From Hyphococcus sp. (lineage in GTDB: Bacteria; Pseudomonadota; Alphaproteobacteria; Caulobacterales; Parvularculaceae), in assembly GCA_028289605.1 (NCBI GenBank), contig JANQON010000009.1:248001-312000 (forward strand): 64,000 nt of DNA, given 5' to 3'. The first letter of the stretch is position 1. Every line of letters starts with the position of its first letter. A model generated the notes under the pieces. The model did no database searches, was not told where the DNA came from, and was given only the letters and a program-made list of their open reading frames with translations. A program made the position numbers and the translations under genes. Below, in pieces: positions 1 through 10,717 of the stretch.

Positions 1-1976
<1,976 letters not shown>

Positions 1977-3698
1977 TCAGGCGGTTTTCAAACCGAGATG
2001 ACGCTCGCCGATCGCATCGAAAAACGCTTCAGGTTCTTGGAACACGCAATTTCGACCGGAGCCGCCGATTTCCCGGTAGGGAATGCCAAGCCGTTCGGCG
2101 GCTTCCTGCGCCGGCGCATTCGATACGCCGTGCGTGTTTTGTCCATGAACGCATATCGTCGGCGTTTTGCGTTCGCCGCCCCAATCAATGGGAAAGTCGG
2201 GATCGAAACTGCTCAACAGATCGAGGCGCACGCTTTCTTCGTTCGCGGAAAACAAAAGATCGCCGGCGGCTTCAAGGTTAGCGGGATGGCGTTCTAAAAA
2301 CCCAAGATCTTCCTGGCATCCTTTGTAGAGCTGCCGATAGAACCTCTCGAACCCAAAACTCCGATACATCCGGCCGGTCATACGCGCGGAGAACTTGAAG
2401 CTGTGTTTGGACTTCAGCAACAAATCGAGCAATCCGCGCAGCCAGCTCGGTTTGACGTCGGCGAGTTTGTCTTTGGCGTCGAGCGCGTAATTGACGAGAA
2501 CACACTCCGAAACGCGATCGCTGATATCGCACAACTGCAGCGCCGCCGGCGCCGACGTCGAGAGTGCGACGACTGTTGCGTTCCTTAGCCGCAAGCGCTC
2601 CATAAATTGGTGCAACGCTTCAGCGCACTCGCGAAGCGAGTCGGCCGGCGTTGACCGGCCAAACCCGGGGCGCAACGGGGCATAAACGACATATCCCCTG
2701 CTGAGTGCGGCTTCGACGAACTGAGGCGTGGGGACAAAGCCGTATTCAAGGCTGTGCAGCAAGACCAGGGGTCGATCGCTTTCCGGTCCATATCGCGCGT
2801 ATTCGAGCTCGCTGTCCTTGGCGGAGAGTTTGACCATACTGGTAATTCTGCGCGCCGCCGGCGCCTCCGCAGGCGCAAGGTCCCTTGAGAAGGACTGATA
2901 AGTCTCCTGATACGCGATCAACTCATGAGTTCGCGTGATGACGTCCGTGAAATTCCGACACCCGAATTTCTTGGTGAGTTTGCTGATATGCGTACGGATT
3001 GTATTAAGCGTATTCGCTCGGCTCTTGGCGATGGTTTCAAGATCCTCGCGGCGCAGCGAACGCCGGACGATGTCGACTTCAGCGTCTGTTAATCCGAGGG
3101 ACTCACGCAAATACCGTTCCGCCGCCTCCGGCAGAATGATGGCGTGCAACGTGAACACAAGCCTGGCGTTGTCGCATCGCTCATCGCCGAATTTTTTGAC
3201 GCCGCATAGTCTCTGGATGCCGTCATTGCCGACGATTTCGATGAGACGAAAACTATTCGGTTCCGCCTCCGCCGCACGCAGCAGCGTCTCAAACGGGTCG
3301 ATGAGCGCCGGTTGAATATATTGGTTTTTGCGAACGCCAACGAGATGTTCGGCGCTCTCGCCAATCAAGAGTATTTTGCCTTCTTCGTCGACGAAAATTG
3401 ACTTGGCCATGCTCTCGGCGAACAGACGCCGGTTGCGTCTGATGTTCGAATAGACGGAGTCTTCTTTCTCGTTGGTATAGAGAAAAACTTTGTCGAGCAG
3501 CGGTTGCGCCTGCTGCAGGATTTTTGACGAAGGCCCATGAGACGCCCATTGTTCGCAGGCGTCGGGCCAACCGTCAAAGCGGTCATAAAGACGAGCCCAA
3601 GTCTGCAACAGAACCATCAATGAACTTAAATGTTCAAATGCGTCCGCGCCCAGAACGTTCCGATCGTTCTGCGTGTTTTCCAATCTCTCCCCATTCAT
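1977..3698 (-). CDS. LuxR-type HTH fused to a degenerate alpha/beta-hydrolase domain
   Basis: 573 residues in three parts. Residues 1-195 are a sensor-like N-terminal region of unknown fold, perhaps PAS-like. Residues about 199-262 are a LuxR/GerE helix-turn-helix (LGLTDAEVDIVRRSL, then TIRTHISKLTKKFG). Residues about 295-570 are an alpha/beta-hydrolase fold (PLVLLHSLEYG, then PLRPGFGRS). The catalytic residues look lost. The nucleophile elbow reads ALSTSAPAA, so only Ser382 of G-x-S-x-G remains. The usual acid loop reads HGQNTHGVS without Asp. The C-terminal catalytic His position reads GSGRNCVF with Asn550. I therefore read it as a transcription factor that uses a hydrolase fold as a ligand sensor rather than an esterase. 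The gene is transcribed divergently from the small gene at 3837, and an inverted repeat lies between them. The HTH call is firm, the sensing role inferred. Confidence 0.85.
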   Translation of the reverse strand: MNGERLENTQNDRNVLGADAFEHLSSLMVLLQTWARLYDRFDGWPDACEQWASHGPSSKILQQAQPLLDKVFLYTNEKEDSVYSNIRRNRRLFAESMAKSIFVDEEGKILLIGESAEHLVGVRKNQYIQPALIDPFETLLRAAEAEPNSFRLIEIVGNDGIQRLCGVKKFGDERCDNARLVFTLHAIILPEAAERYLRESLGLTDAEVDIVRRSLRREDLETIAKSRANTLNTIRTHISKLTKKFGCRNFTDVITRTHELIAYQETYQSFSRDLAPAEAPAARRITSMVKLSAKDSELEYARYGPESDRPLVLLHSLEYGFVPTPQFVEAALSRGYVVYAPLRPGFGRSTPADSLRECAEALHQFMERLRLRNATVVALSTSAPAALQLCDISDRVSECVLVNYALDAKDKLADVKPSWLRGLLDLLLKSKHSFKFSARMTGRMYRSFGFERFYRQLYKGCQEDLGFLERHPANLEAAGDLLFSANEESVRLDLLSSFDPDFPIDWGGERKTPTICVHGQNTHGVSNAPAQEAAERLGIPYREIGGSGRNCVFQEPEAFFDAIGERHLGLKTA

Positions 3699-3759
3699 CG
3701 CAAAAGGTTACTGAAAGTTGATGGATTTGGCATCATCAATTTTTAGTATTCCAGGTTTT

Positions 3760-3791
3760 TCACGAATCGAAAAAGATCAATGAATTCGTGA
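3760..3791. promoter_or_regulatory. Inverted repeat, candidate operator
   Basis: TCACGAAT (3760-3767) and ATTCGTGA (3784-3791) form a perfect 8-bp inverted repeat with 16 bases between the arms. It lies in the AT-rich 138-bp gap between the divergent LuxR-type gene and the gene at 3837. Its position and symmetry suit an autoregulatory binding site for the LuxR-type protein. That is an inference; no known box is matched. Confidence 0.4.
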
Positions 3792-3836
3792 CGATAAACC
3801 TTATTTTCCAGTTAGAAAAGTTTTGTCTTACACGGT

Positions 3837-4220
3837 ATGGGCGAAAAATCATCTGAAGTTATTCGTAATCTGACGGCGCCGCGCGGGGAGAACGCCGGGG
3901 AGCAGCTGCGCGAGTATTTTGAGACATACAGGAAACTCGACACAGCGCTGGGCGAGATAACGCCCCATGATGAGCAAGCCGCCGACAGCATCCTGCATGC
4001 GCAGGCGCTTATTCTCGCCGCCGCCGCAGATACGCCGGCTTCGGACTTTTCCGGCGTGATGTACAAATTGGCGTTGTGGCGTTGGGAGAACCCGGATCTT
4101 GACCCGGATTTGTCGGACATCAGCCAAACTGACTCGATTGCCTATTCTGCTTTTCGCGATATCGCCGATCTATTGGATGAAGACGAGGTCCTGAAGAGCG
4201 TCGACAGGTACTTAACCTGA
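3837..4220 (+). CDS. Small acidic protein of unknown function
   Basis: 127 residues, acidic, with no signal peptide or membrane segment. I do not recognise a family. The sequence looks all-helical and contains a conserved-looking stretch FSGVMYKLALWRWENPD near residues 76-92, where a Trp-rich helix is followed by acidic residues. No strong ribosome site precedes the ATG at 3837. The gene is divergent from the LuxR/hydrolase regulator and could be its target. It ends 25 bases before the convergent ubiD stop. Its composition matches the neighbours, and no overlapping alternative reading frame looks better. Confidence 0.6.
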   Translation: MGEKSSEVIRNLTAPRGENAGEQLREYFETYRKLDTALGEITPHDEQAADSILHAQALILAAAADTPASDFSGVMYKLALWRWENPDLDPDLSDISQTDSIAYSAFRDIADLLDEDEVLKSVDRYLT

Positions 4221-4245
4221 CGCGTATAAGAAAACTCACGCTGAA

Positions 4246-5763
4246 TTAAGAACCGTCAGAACGATCAATCCCCATCGCGTCCCACAAGGCGTCGATCTTT
4301 TTGATCACCGCGTCGTCCATCGCCATCACCGTTCCCCATTCGCGTTTCGTCTCGGGCCCGATCTTGTCGGTGGCGTCGAGGCCGATCTTGGATCCGAGGC
4401 CCGACTCCGGGCTGGCGAAATCCAGATAGTCGATCGGCGTGTTCTCGATAATGGTGATGTCTCTTGCGGGATCCATCTTGGTGGAAACAGCCCACATCAC
4501 GTCCTTCCAGTCGCGCGCGTCGACGTCCTCCCCGACGACGATGATCCACTTCGTGTACATGAACTGACGCAGATAACTCCATGCGCCCATCATGACCCGC
4601 TTGGCGTGTCCGGCGTAGGCTTTCTTCATGCGGATGACGGCGATCCGGTAAGAGCAGCCTTCCGGCGGCAGCCAGAAGTCGAGAATCTCGGGGAACTGCT
4701 GTTGCAGAAGCGGAATGAACACTTCATTCAGGGCCTCGCCGAGCACCGAAGGCTCGTCCGGCGGGCGTCCGGTGAATGTGGACAGGTAGATGGGATCGCG
4801 TCTGGACGTAATTGCCGTCGCGGTGAAAACCGGAAACGGCTCGACGGAGTTGTAGTAGCCGGTATGGTCGCCGTAAGGACCTTCGTCGGCATAATCTTCA
4901 AGGGACACGTATCCCTCAATAACAATCTCCGCCTCAGCGGGCACTTTAAGCGGCTGCGTCTTGCAGTTGACGAGTTCCGCCTTCTTGCCGCGCATCAGCC
5001 CTGCGAAGTGATACTCCGACAGCGTGTCGGGAACCGGCGTGACGGCCGCAAGGATGGTGCCGGGGTCGGCGCCGAGAACCGCCGCCGCGGGCAACGGCTC
5101 AGACTTTTCTTTGCCCCAACGCGCGTGATGCTGCGCGCCGCCGCGATGCTTCAGCCACCGCATGATCGTCTTGTCGCGTCCGATCTTCTGCATTCGATAG
5201 ATGCCGAGATTGAAATCATCCTCCTTCGATCCGGACGGCCCCTTGGTGACGATCAGCGGCCATGTGATGAGCGGCGCCGGCTCTCCCGGCCAGCAGGTCT
5301 GGATCGGCAGTTCGTCGAGATTGATGTCGGCGCCGGTTTTCACCACGTCCTGGCAGGGCGCGGAATTCTTCGTCACCGGCTTCATCGACATGACGGTTTT
5401 CAGAAGCGGCGCCATCTTGATAGCGTCCCTGATCCCGCCGGGCGGCTCCGGCTGGCGCAGGAAGGCAAGGAGCTCCCCGACCGCGCGCAGTTCCTCGCCG
5501 GTTGTCCGCTCCTTGCCCTCAAGGGTGACGCCCATGGCGACCCGCTTGACGGTGCCGAAAAGGTTAACCATCACCGGCGTCGGCGAGATCGATCCGTCGT
5601 CCATCACCGGTTTCTCGAAGATGACGGCGGGCCCGCCATTGGCCAGGAGCCGCCGGTGTATCTCGGTCATCTCCAGATTGACCGCGACCGGTTCGCCGAC
5701 GCGAACAAGCTCGCCGGCGGTTTCGAGCTTGTCGATAAAGTCTCTCAGGGATTTGTAAGCCAT
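4246..5763 (-). CDS. ubiD: UbiD family 4-hydroxy-3-polyprenylbenzoate decarboxylase
   Basis: 505 residues, the normal length for UbiD. The enzyme uses prenylated FMN (made by UbiX, not in this window) and a metal to decarboxylate 3-polyprenyl-4-hydroxybenzoate in ubiquinone biosynthesis. Family signatures are the N-terminal [14 protein letters not shown] block, [14 protein letters not shown] near residues 290-305, and [20 protein letters not shown], followed by the C-terminal [10 protein letters not shown] and GLDATDK blocks. It is a single gene with its own upstream gap (5764-5910), and it faces the small gene at 3837. Other UbiD-like decarboxylases act on aromatic acids, but the close match in length and motifs favours the ubiquinone enzyme. 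Confidence 0.92.
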   Translation of the reverse strand: MAYKSLRDFIDKLETAGELVRVGEPVAVNLEMTEIHRRLLANGGPAVIFEKPVMDDGSISPTPVMVNLFGTVKRVAMGVTLEGKERTTGEELRAVGELLAFLRQPEPPGGIRDAIKMAPLLKTVMSMKPVTKNSAPCQDVVKTGADINLDELPIQTCWPGEPAPLITWPLIVTKGPSGSKEDDFNLGIYRMQKIGRDKTIMRWLKHRGGAQHHARWGKEKSEPLPAAAVLGADPGTILAAVTPVPDTLSEYHFAGLMRGKKAELVNCKTQPLKVPAEAEIVIEGYVSLEDYADEGPYGDHTGYYNSVEPFPVFTATAITSRRDPIYLSTFTGRPPDEPSVLGEALNEVFIPLLQQQFPEILDFWLPPEGCSYRIAVIRMKKAYAGHAKRVMMGAWSYLRQFMYTKWIIVVGEDVDARDWKDVMWAVSTKMDPARDITIIENTPIDYLDFASPESGLGSKIGLDATDKIGPETKREWGTVMAMDDAVIKKIDALWDAMGIDRSDGS

Positions 5764-5910
5764 TTGTCCGACTTAGCCTGCTTTTCGAAGCATGAACATC
5801 GGCTCCTCCGTCGCGGCGGCGGTCGCCGGAAATGACCGAAAAGTTACCGCGGCGCTTAACTAAATCTCAGGCGGCGCCCTTTACCATTTCCCGGTCAGGC
5901 CCTAATTGAA

Positions 5911-6237
5911 ATGAGGCGAGGCGCCAATCTTGCGGTTCTCGCCGGTACTGGTCCAGGGAGTGGTTTGGCGGCAATGTTGCCAATTTTGCATCAAGTATTG
6001 GGTTCCACACTCGTTGTCACTGGACTGATCGTCCTACCCCTGCCGATTCCTTTCGGCCTGATCATGCTCGTGATCGGGTTTGCGTTGCTCGCCCCTTATA
6101 TCCCGATTGTTCAGCGAATCATCCGGCATATGCGCAGGCGCTGGCCGCAGGTCGACGCCATTCTGCTTCGCTACCGCGACCGCTTTCCGCCGGTGATCAG
6201 AAAAACCATCGACAAGACCCATCCCGCCGAGGGGTAA
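5911..6237 (+). CDS. Small two-helix membrane protein
   Basis: Up to 108 residues with two predicted membrane helices (about residues 25-45 and 48-66 of the long form) joined by a Pro-rich turn (LPLPIPFG), then a basic cytoplasmic tail. The layout resembles the small PGPGW-type transmembrane proteins, but that motif is not exact, so I leave it unnamed. Two starts are possible. The ATG at 5911 has little upstream Shine-Dalgarno signal. The ATG at 5974 gives 87 residues, begins directly before the first helix and has AGGGAG 13 bases upstream. The shorter form is plausible. Confidence 0.6.
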   Translation: MRRGANLAVLAGTGPGSGLAAMLPILHQVLGSTLVVTGLIVLPLPIPFGLIMLVIGFALLAPYIPIVQRIIRHMRRRWPQVDAILLRYRDRFPPVIRKTIDKTHPAEG

Positions 6238-6348
6238 CGGCGGTCCCCATCCTTCCCCCTGACCATCAGCGCATCGCACTCGAACGAAGTGTCGCGCGGC
6301 GTTTTGGCGTCTTCCCTCCACAGACGGACTGACCACCTTGTAAGCATC

Positions 6349-6825
6349 ATGGCGCGTCTGGTTCAGGAAATACCGGTTGACTTGCCGCATCCTGCTCTGC
6401 CGGCCGGCGAGTGGGCGGATGCCTATTGCGTGTCGACGCAAAGGCCGTTCATGACCGCGCGAGAAGCCGCGGAGGCCGTCTTCTCCGACTTTCCCAGCTG
6501 GGTTGATGGACTGATGGCGCTGCGCAATGTCATCGTCGCGCCGCTCCGCCTAAAAACCGGTGCAACGTCGAAACCCTCCGTTCCGCGCATTGGCTTTTTC
6601 CCAGTCGTCTCAGAGGATAAGACCCGCGTCGTCGTTGGCATGAACGATCGGCATCTCGATTTCCGGTGCGTGGTTGATCTCGCCTGCAACGAATGCGACC
6701 GGGACGTGACGATCACGACGGTCATTCATCGGCACAACTTTCTGGGCCGGGCCTATCTGAAGGCGGTATTGCCGTTTCATCGCCTGATACTGCGCACCAG
6801 CCTGGCTGCACTGGCCAAGGCGTGA
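6349..6825 (+). CDS. DUF2867 family protein
   Basis: 158 residues from the ATG at 6349, which I prefer to an upstream in-frame start because homologous sequence begins around ARLVQEIPVD. Conserved-looking blocks are FSDFPSWVDGLMALRNVIVAPLRLKTG, then GFFPVVSEDKTRVVVGMNDRHLDFR and the C-terminal YLKAVLPFHRLILRTSL. These match the DUF2867 family as I remember it; the function is unknown. There are no membrane segments. The gene stands alone between a membrane protein and a convergent crotonase. Confidence 0.75.
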   Translation: MARLVQEIPVDLPHPALPAGEWADAYCVSTQRPFMTAREAAEAVFSDFPSWVDGLMALRNVIVAPLRLKTGATSKPSVPRIGFFPVVSEDKTRVVVGMNDRHLDFRCVVDLACNECDRDVTITTVIHRHNFLGRAYLKAVLPFHRLILRTSLAALAKA

Positions 6826-6851
6826 GGCCGACGCCGTTCGGGACCGTTAAT

Positions 6852-7631
6852 TTACGATGGATTTGAAAAATCCGGTTTGCGTTTCTGCAAAAAGGCGGCG
6901 CCCGCCTCCATGAATTCGGGCGACTTCAACTGAGCGGCGAAATGGGCGCCCTCCTCGCGCATATGCTTGAGGACTTCCGCGGGATCGCCTTTCGCCAGGC
7001 GCTTCGACAAAACGAGCGCGCGCGGCGCTTTCGCCGCAAGCGCTTGCGCCGCTTCATACGCCGTCTCGGCAAGCGCGCCCCCCGCGACAACGTCATTGAC
7101 GAACCCAAACTCACGCGCTCGGGCGGCGTTGATTTTCTTTCCCAGCAACAGCATCTCGGCGGCGCGCTGATATCCCGCCACCCGCGGCAGCAACAGGCTC
7201 GAAGCCGCTTCCGGCACCAGGGCGAGGTCCACAAACGGCGTATGAAACGTCGCCGCCTCGGCGGCGTAAACAAGATCGCAATGAAGCAGCATCGTCACGC
7301 CGACGCCCACAGCCGGTCCTTGCACCGCGGCCACAAGAGGCGTTTCGGCCGTGGCGATGGCTTCCAGAAACCGCACCACTTCCGGCGTCGCATGCGGGTC
7401 GTCGCGCGCGGGATCCCCGGCCATGAAATCGGCAATGTCATTGCCGGCCGAGTAAATCTCCCCTTCGGCGTCAAAGAGCACGACCCGAACCGAATCATCG
7501 CGGTCCGCCTCGATCAGTCCGTCCGCCAGGGCCTTGTACATCGCAACGGTGATGGCGTTCTTTTTCTCCGTCCGGTTGAAGGTGAGGCGCAGCACGCCGC
7601 CGTCCCTGGAAACTGAAATATGCTCGCTCAT
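6852..7631 (-). CDS. Enoyl-CoA hydratase/isomerase family protein
   Basis: 259 residues of the crotonase fold. The oxyanion-hole segments are YSAGNDIADF (near residue 67) and GPAVGVGVTMLLHCDL (near residue 112). The segment LVPEAASSLLLPR carries the second catalytic Glu, while the first-Glu position (TPFVDL) is not Glu. That pattern is common among isomerase-like or side-reaction crotonases rather than classical hydratases. The start at 7631 is preceded by GGAG eight bases upstream; a longer frame to 7823 runs into the divergent glutathione transferase gene and is rejected. The substrate is probably an acyl-CoA but cannot be read from the sequence. Confidence 0.85.
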   Translation of the reverse strand: MSEHISVSRDGGVLRLTFNRTEKKNAITVAMYKALADGLIEADRDDSVRVVLFDAEGEIYSAGNDIADFMAGDPARDDPHATPEVVRFLEAIATAETPLVAAVQGPAVGVGVTMLLHCDLVYAAEAATFHTPFVDLALVPEAASSLLLPRVAGYQRAAEMLLLGKKINAARAREFGFVNDVVAGGALAETAYEAAQALAAKAPRALVLSKRLAKGDPAEVLKHMREEGAHFAAQLKSPEFMEAGAAFLQKRKPDFSNPS

Positions 7632-7716
7632 TACGGACTCCATGTTTGGCCAAAGACTTGACGCCCAACCCGGTCCGGGATCAAGGATCTTATGCAGATG
7701 CGAACAGGAGCCCGGC

Positions 7717-8358
7717 ATGGACGACCTTATTCTCACCATCGGCGACAAGAACCTCTCATCGTGGTCATTCCGGCCATGGTTTCTTATGAAACAGGCCGGC
7801 GTTCCGTTCACGGAAGAGAACATACGCCTCGACCGGCCGGAAACGCGGGGCGTGCTGAAAGAAAAATCGCCGTCAGGCTTCGTGCCTTACCTCACGCATG
7901 GCGCCGTCCAGATCTGGGATTCTATCGCCATCATGGAATATGTCGCGGACCTTTTCCCGGAAAAAGCGCTGTGGCCGGGGAATGTCGCCGCCCGCGGCGT
8001 CGCCCGCGCGGTCTCCGCGGAGATGCATGCCGGTTTTTCAGCCCTCAGGACGGTCTGGCCCATGATGTTTCTGCGCGACCATCCCGGGCACACGACCCAG
8101 GCCGGCGTCGCCCGGGACATCGCCAGAATAGACGCCCTGTGGACCATGTGCCGCCAACAATACGGAAGCGGCGGCGACTACCTGTTCGGCGCGTTTTCCA
8201 TCGCCGACGCCATGTACGCGCCGGTGGTCTCGCGCTTCCTGACCTACGGACCGGTCGCGGTCAGCGACGCCTCCGCGGCGTATATGGAAACGATCCGGAA
8301 TACGGACGCCTGGCGAGCCTGGGCCGACGGAGCGAGACAGGAAACGGGCGCCGCCTAA
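7717..8358 (+). CDS. Glutathione S-transferase family protein
   Basis: 213 residues. The N-terminal thioredoxin-like domain starts LTIGDKNLSSWSFRPW, and the glutathione-binding segment SGFVPYLTHGAVQIWDSIAIMEY covers about residues 53-75. An all-helical C-terminal domain follows, with the usual FSIADAMYAPVVSRF block near residue 165. The likely catalytic Ser is in NLSSWS. The ATG at 7717 is chosen because AGGAG (7706-7710) sits six bases upstream; the longer frame from 7534 overlaps the divergent crotonase. This is the bacterial GST family that conjugates glutathione to electrophiles; the specific substrate is unknown. Confidence 0.88.
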   Translation: MDDLILTIGDKNLSSWSFRPWFLMKQAGVPFTEENIRLDRPETRGVLKEKSPSGFVPYLTHGAVQIWDSIAIMEYVADLFPEKALWPGNVAARGVARAVSAEMHAGFSALRTVWPMMFLRDHPGHTTQAGVARDIARIDALWTMCRQQYGSGGDYLFGAFSIADAMYAPVVSRFLTYGPVAVSDASAAYMETIRNTDAWRAWADGARQETGAA

Positions 8359-8404
8359 GACTTCGCCTTGCGCCGGTTGCCGCTTCCCTCTATCTCCGCG
8401 ATCC

Positions 8405-9748
8405 ATGCAGACAGAAGACGCGCACAGAATTCTCCAAACCCTGATCGCAGACGCCAAGGCGGCGGGCGCCGACGCCGCCGATGCGGTGCTCTATCACGCT
8501 GTTTCATCGGGCGTTTCCTGGCGCATGGGGAAGCTGGAGGACGTCGAACGATCAGAATCGGCCGATCTCGGACTGCGGATCATGATCGGGCAGCGCCAGG
8601 CGAGCGTGTCGACGACGGACCATTCCGCTGCGTCTCTGAAAGAACTCGCGGAACGCTGCGCGGCCATGGCGAAAGCGGCGCCGGAGGATAAATATTGCGG
8701 CCTTGCGCCGGAAGACCGGCTGGCGACGGGACCGCACAAAGATCTTGATCTCGGCGACTATGAGGAGCCCTCCACCGAAACGCTGACATCGCGGGCGGCG
8801 GAATGCGAGGCGGAGGCTCTCGCCGTAGCCGGCGTCACCAACTCTTCCGGCGCCGGGGCGAGCTACGGCGAAGGCCAGAAGTGGCTGATGACCAGCGCAG
8901 GGTTCTTTGGCCAGTCCGGCGGGTCCAATCACTCCGTCTCAGTGAGCGTTCTTGCGCAAAACGACGACGGGATGGAGCGCGATTACGATTACGATTCCAA
9001 GACCCACTACGCGGATATGAAATCGCCGGCGGCGATCGGCAAAAAGGCCGGCGAGCGCTCTGTAGCGCGGCTGTCGCCGCAGAAGCTGAAAAGCCGGACC
9101 GCGCCGGTGATCTATGACAATCGGCTGTCCCGTTCGCTGTTGTCGAGTCTCGCCGGCGCCGCAAACGGCGGCGCGATCGCACGCGGGGTCAGCTTCCTCA
9201 AAGACAGATTGGGCGAGCGCATACTGCCGGCGGGCGTCAATGTTATCGATGATCCGCATATTCCTCGCGGCGCCGGTTCGCGTCCCTTTGACGGCGAAGG
9301 CGTCGCCAACAACCGCATTGACTTTATCCGGGGCGGCGCGCTGACGACATGGTTTCTGAATTCGTCGCAAGCGCGCCAACTCAATCTGGAAACCAATGGG
9401 CGGGCGACGCGCGGAACAGGCGGCGCGCCGGGCTCATCGTCGACTAACCTATATCTCGAGCGCGGAAACAAGTCCGCAGAACAGCTTATGCAGGACGCCG
9501 GCGAAGGCCTCCTCGTCACCGATATGTTCGGACCGCAGGTGAACCCGAACACCGGCGACTATTCGGTGGGGTGCGCGGGCTTCTGGTTCGAAAAAGGCGG
9601 CGTCGCCTATCCTGTCAGCGAAATCACCATCGCCGGCAACATTCTTGAGATGTTCAAGACTCTTCAGCCTGCAGACGACCTGGAATTTCTTGGGTCAACC
9701 AATGCGCCCAGCGTCCTGATCGACGCAATGACTATCGCCGGCGACTAA
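8405..9748 (+). CDS. pmbA: PmbA/TldE-type metalloprotease subunit
   Basis: 447 residues. It belongs to the TldD/PmbA family, whose two subunits form a protease that processes modified peptides (microcin B17, CcdA) and folding-defective proteins. The HExxxH zinc site of TldD is absent, so this is the TldE/PmbA side. Typical blocks are ADLGLRIMIGQRQASVSTTD (residues 52-71) and PFDGEGVANNRIDFIRGG. The C-terminal GDYSVGCAGFWFEKGGVAYPVSEITIAGN-like region also fits. No tldD lies within the window. It heads a run of three plus-strand genes with short gaps (13 and 15 bases), so they are probably co-transcribed. Confidence 0.92.
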   Translation: MQTEDAHRILQTLIADAKAAGADAADAVLYHAVSSGVSWRMGKLEDVERSESADLGLRIMIGQRQASVSTTDHSAASLKELAERCAAMAKAAPEDKYCGLAPEDRLATGPHKDLDLGDYEEPSTETLTSRAAECEAEALAVAGVTNSSGAGASYGEGQKWLMTSAGFFGQSGGSNHSVSVSVLAQNDDGMERDYDYDSKTHYADMKSPAAIGKKAGERSVARLSPQKLKSRTAPVIYDNRLSRSLLSSLAGAANGGAIARGVSFLKDRLGERILPAGVNVIDDPHIPRGAGSRPFDGEGVANNRIDFIRGGALTTWFLNSSQARQLNLETNGRATRGTGGAPGSSSTNLYLERGNKSAEQLMQDAGEGLLVTDMFGPQVNPNTGDYSVGCAGFWFEKGGVAYPVSEITIAGNILEMFKTLQPADDLEFLGSTNAPSVLIDAMTIAGD

Positions 9749-9761
9749 GACGGAGACGACA

Positions 9762-10004
9762 ATGAGCGAAACGGAACCCAAACAGCTGTTGCACCTGGTA
9801 TTCGGCGGCGAGTTGGAAAGCCCGGAGGAATGCCAGTTCCGCGATCTCGACCAACTCGACATCGTAGGCATTTTTCCGAACTACGCCTCGGCGGAAAAAG
9901 CCTGGCGCGCCAAGGCGCAGCAAACCGTCGACAATGCGCATATGCGGTATTTCATCGTTCACATGCACAAGCTGCTGGATCCGGACGGCGACGGAAAATT
10001 TTAA
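9762..10004 (+). CDS. DUF4170 family protein
   Basis: 80 residues, acidic and soluble. The sequence LLHLVFGGELESPE, then IVGIFPNYASAEKAWRAKAQ and the C-terminal MRYFIVHMHKLLDP, fits the small alphaproteobacterial DUF4170 family. GGAG lies seven bases before the ATG. In many alphaproteobacteria this family sits between a phosphatase or pmbA gene and the lipid A/Kdo genes, as it does here, so a role linked to envelope assembly is plausible but unproven. Confidence 0.82.
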   Translation: MSETEPKQLLHLVFGGELESPEECQFRDLDQLDIVGIFPNYASAEKAWRAKAQQTVDNAHMRYFIVHMHKLLDPDGDGKF

Positions 10005-10019
10005 TCGAGCCCATAGCCA

Positions 10020-10715
10020 ATGACTGACGCGGACTGGCGCGACGTTTATCGCCCGCCGGCCGGGCGCGCGAAAGCCTGGCGCGAGCTTATGATCGGCGAT
10101 CACGGCGCGCTCAGAAAGCTTTATGACAATTCGCACGAAGTTGCGCCTGGCGCGCTGTGGCGCAGCTATCAGCCCTCGCCCGCGGATGTTGAAAAATGGA
10201 AAACGCGCGGCGTCAGGACGATCGTGAATCTGCGCGGCCCAAAACCCAGCGGCGCGCTTTATTTGGAAAGCGAGGCGTGCGAACGACTGGGATTAACCCT
10301 GGAAATCTTTCGCGCCTGGTCGCGAGAAGCGCCGCCGAAGGCGTTCCTCCACGGCGCCCGCGCCCTGTTTGATCGGATTGAATATCCGGCGCTGATTCAC
10401 TGCAAGTCCGGGGCGGACCGTGCCGGGCTCATGGCGACGCTGTATCTCTTCTTCAAAGGCGGCAAACCGCTCGACGCCGCGATGGAGCAGCTTTCGTTTC
10501 GCTACGGTCATGTGAAGCAGGGAAAGACCGGCGTCATCGACGCAGCCTTCAACGACTATATCGCCCACGCGGCAAAGCACGGCGCAGCCCTCGACGACGT
10601 TGACGCGTTCTTTGCATGGGTCGACGGGCCTTACGACCCGGCGCGAATCAAGCGTGAGTTTCGCGCAACCCTGTTGGGAGGCATCGTGTCGGAGACGATC
10701 CTGCGGCGGGAATAG
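10020..10715 (+). CDS. PTP/dual-specificity-type phosphatase
   Basis: 231 residues with a cysteine-based phosphatase P-loop HCKSGADRAG (His127, Cys128, Arg134) that matches HCxxGxxR. The preceding WRSYQPSPADVEKWKTRGVRTIVNLRG block is typical of bacterial DSP-like phosphatases that act on phosphoinositide-like or lipid phosphates as well as phosphotyrosine. The gene follows pmbA and DUF4170 and faces msbA, two bases from its stop, next to the lipid A operon. A lipid-linked phosphate substrate is therefore an attractive inference. There are no membrane segments. Confidence 0.82.
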   Translation: MTDADWRDVYRPPAGRAKAWRELMIGDHGALRKLYDNSHEVAPGALWRSYQPSPADVEKWKTRGVRTIVNLRGPKPSGALYLESEACERLGLTLEIFRAWSREAPPKAFLHGARALFDRIEYPALIHCKSGADRAGLMATLYLFFKGGKPLDAAMEQLSFRYGHVKQGKTGVIDAAFNDYIAHAAKHGAALDDVDAFFAWVDGPYDPARIKREFRATLLGGIVSETILRRE

Positions 10716-10717
10716 GA

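Noticed and set aside
4606-5835. 409-residue open frame antisense to ubiD
   Set aside because: Antisense shadow of a conserved gene; composition typical of reverse-frame GC-rich translation.
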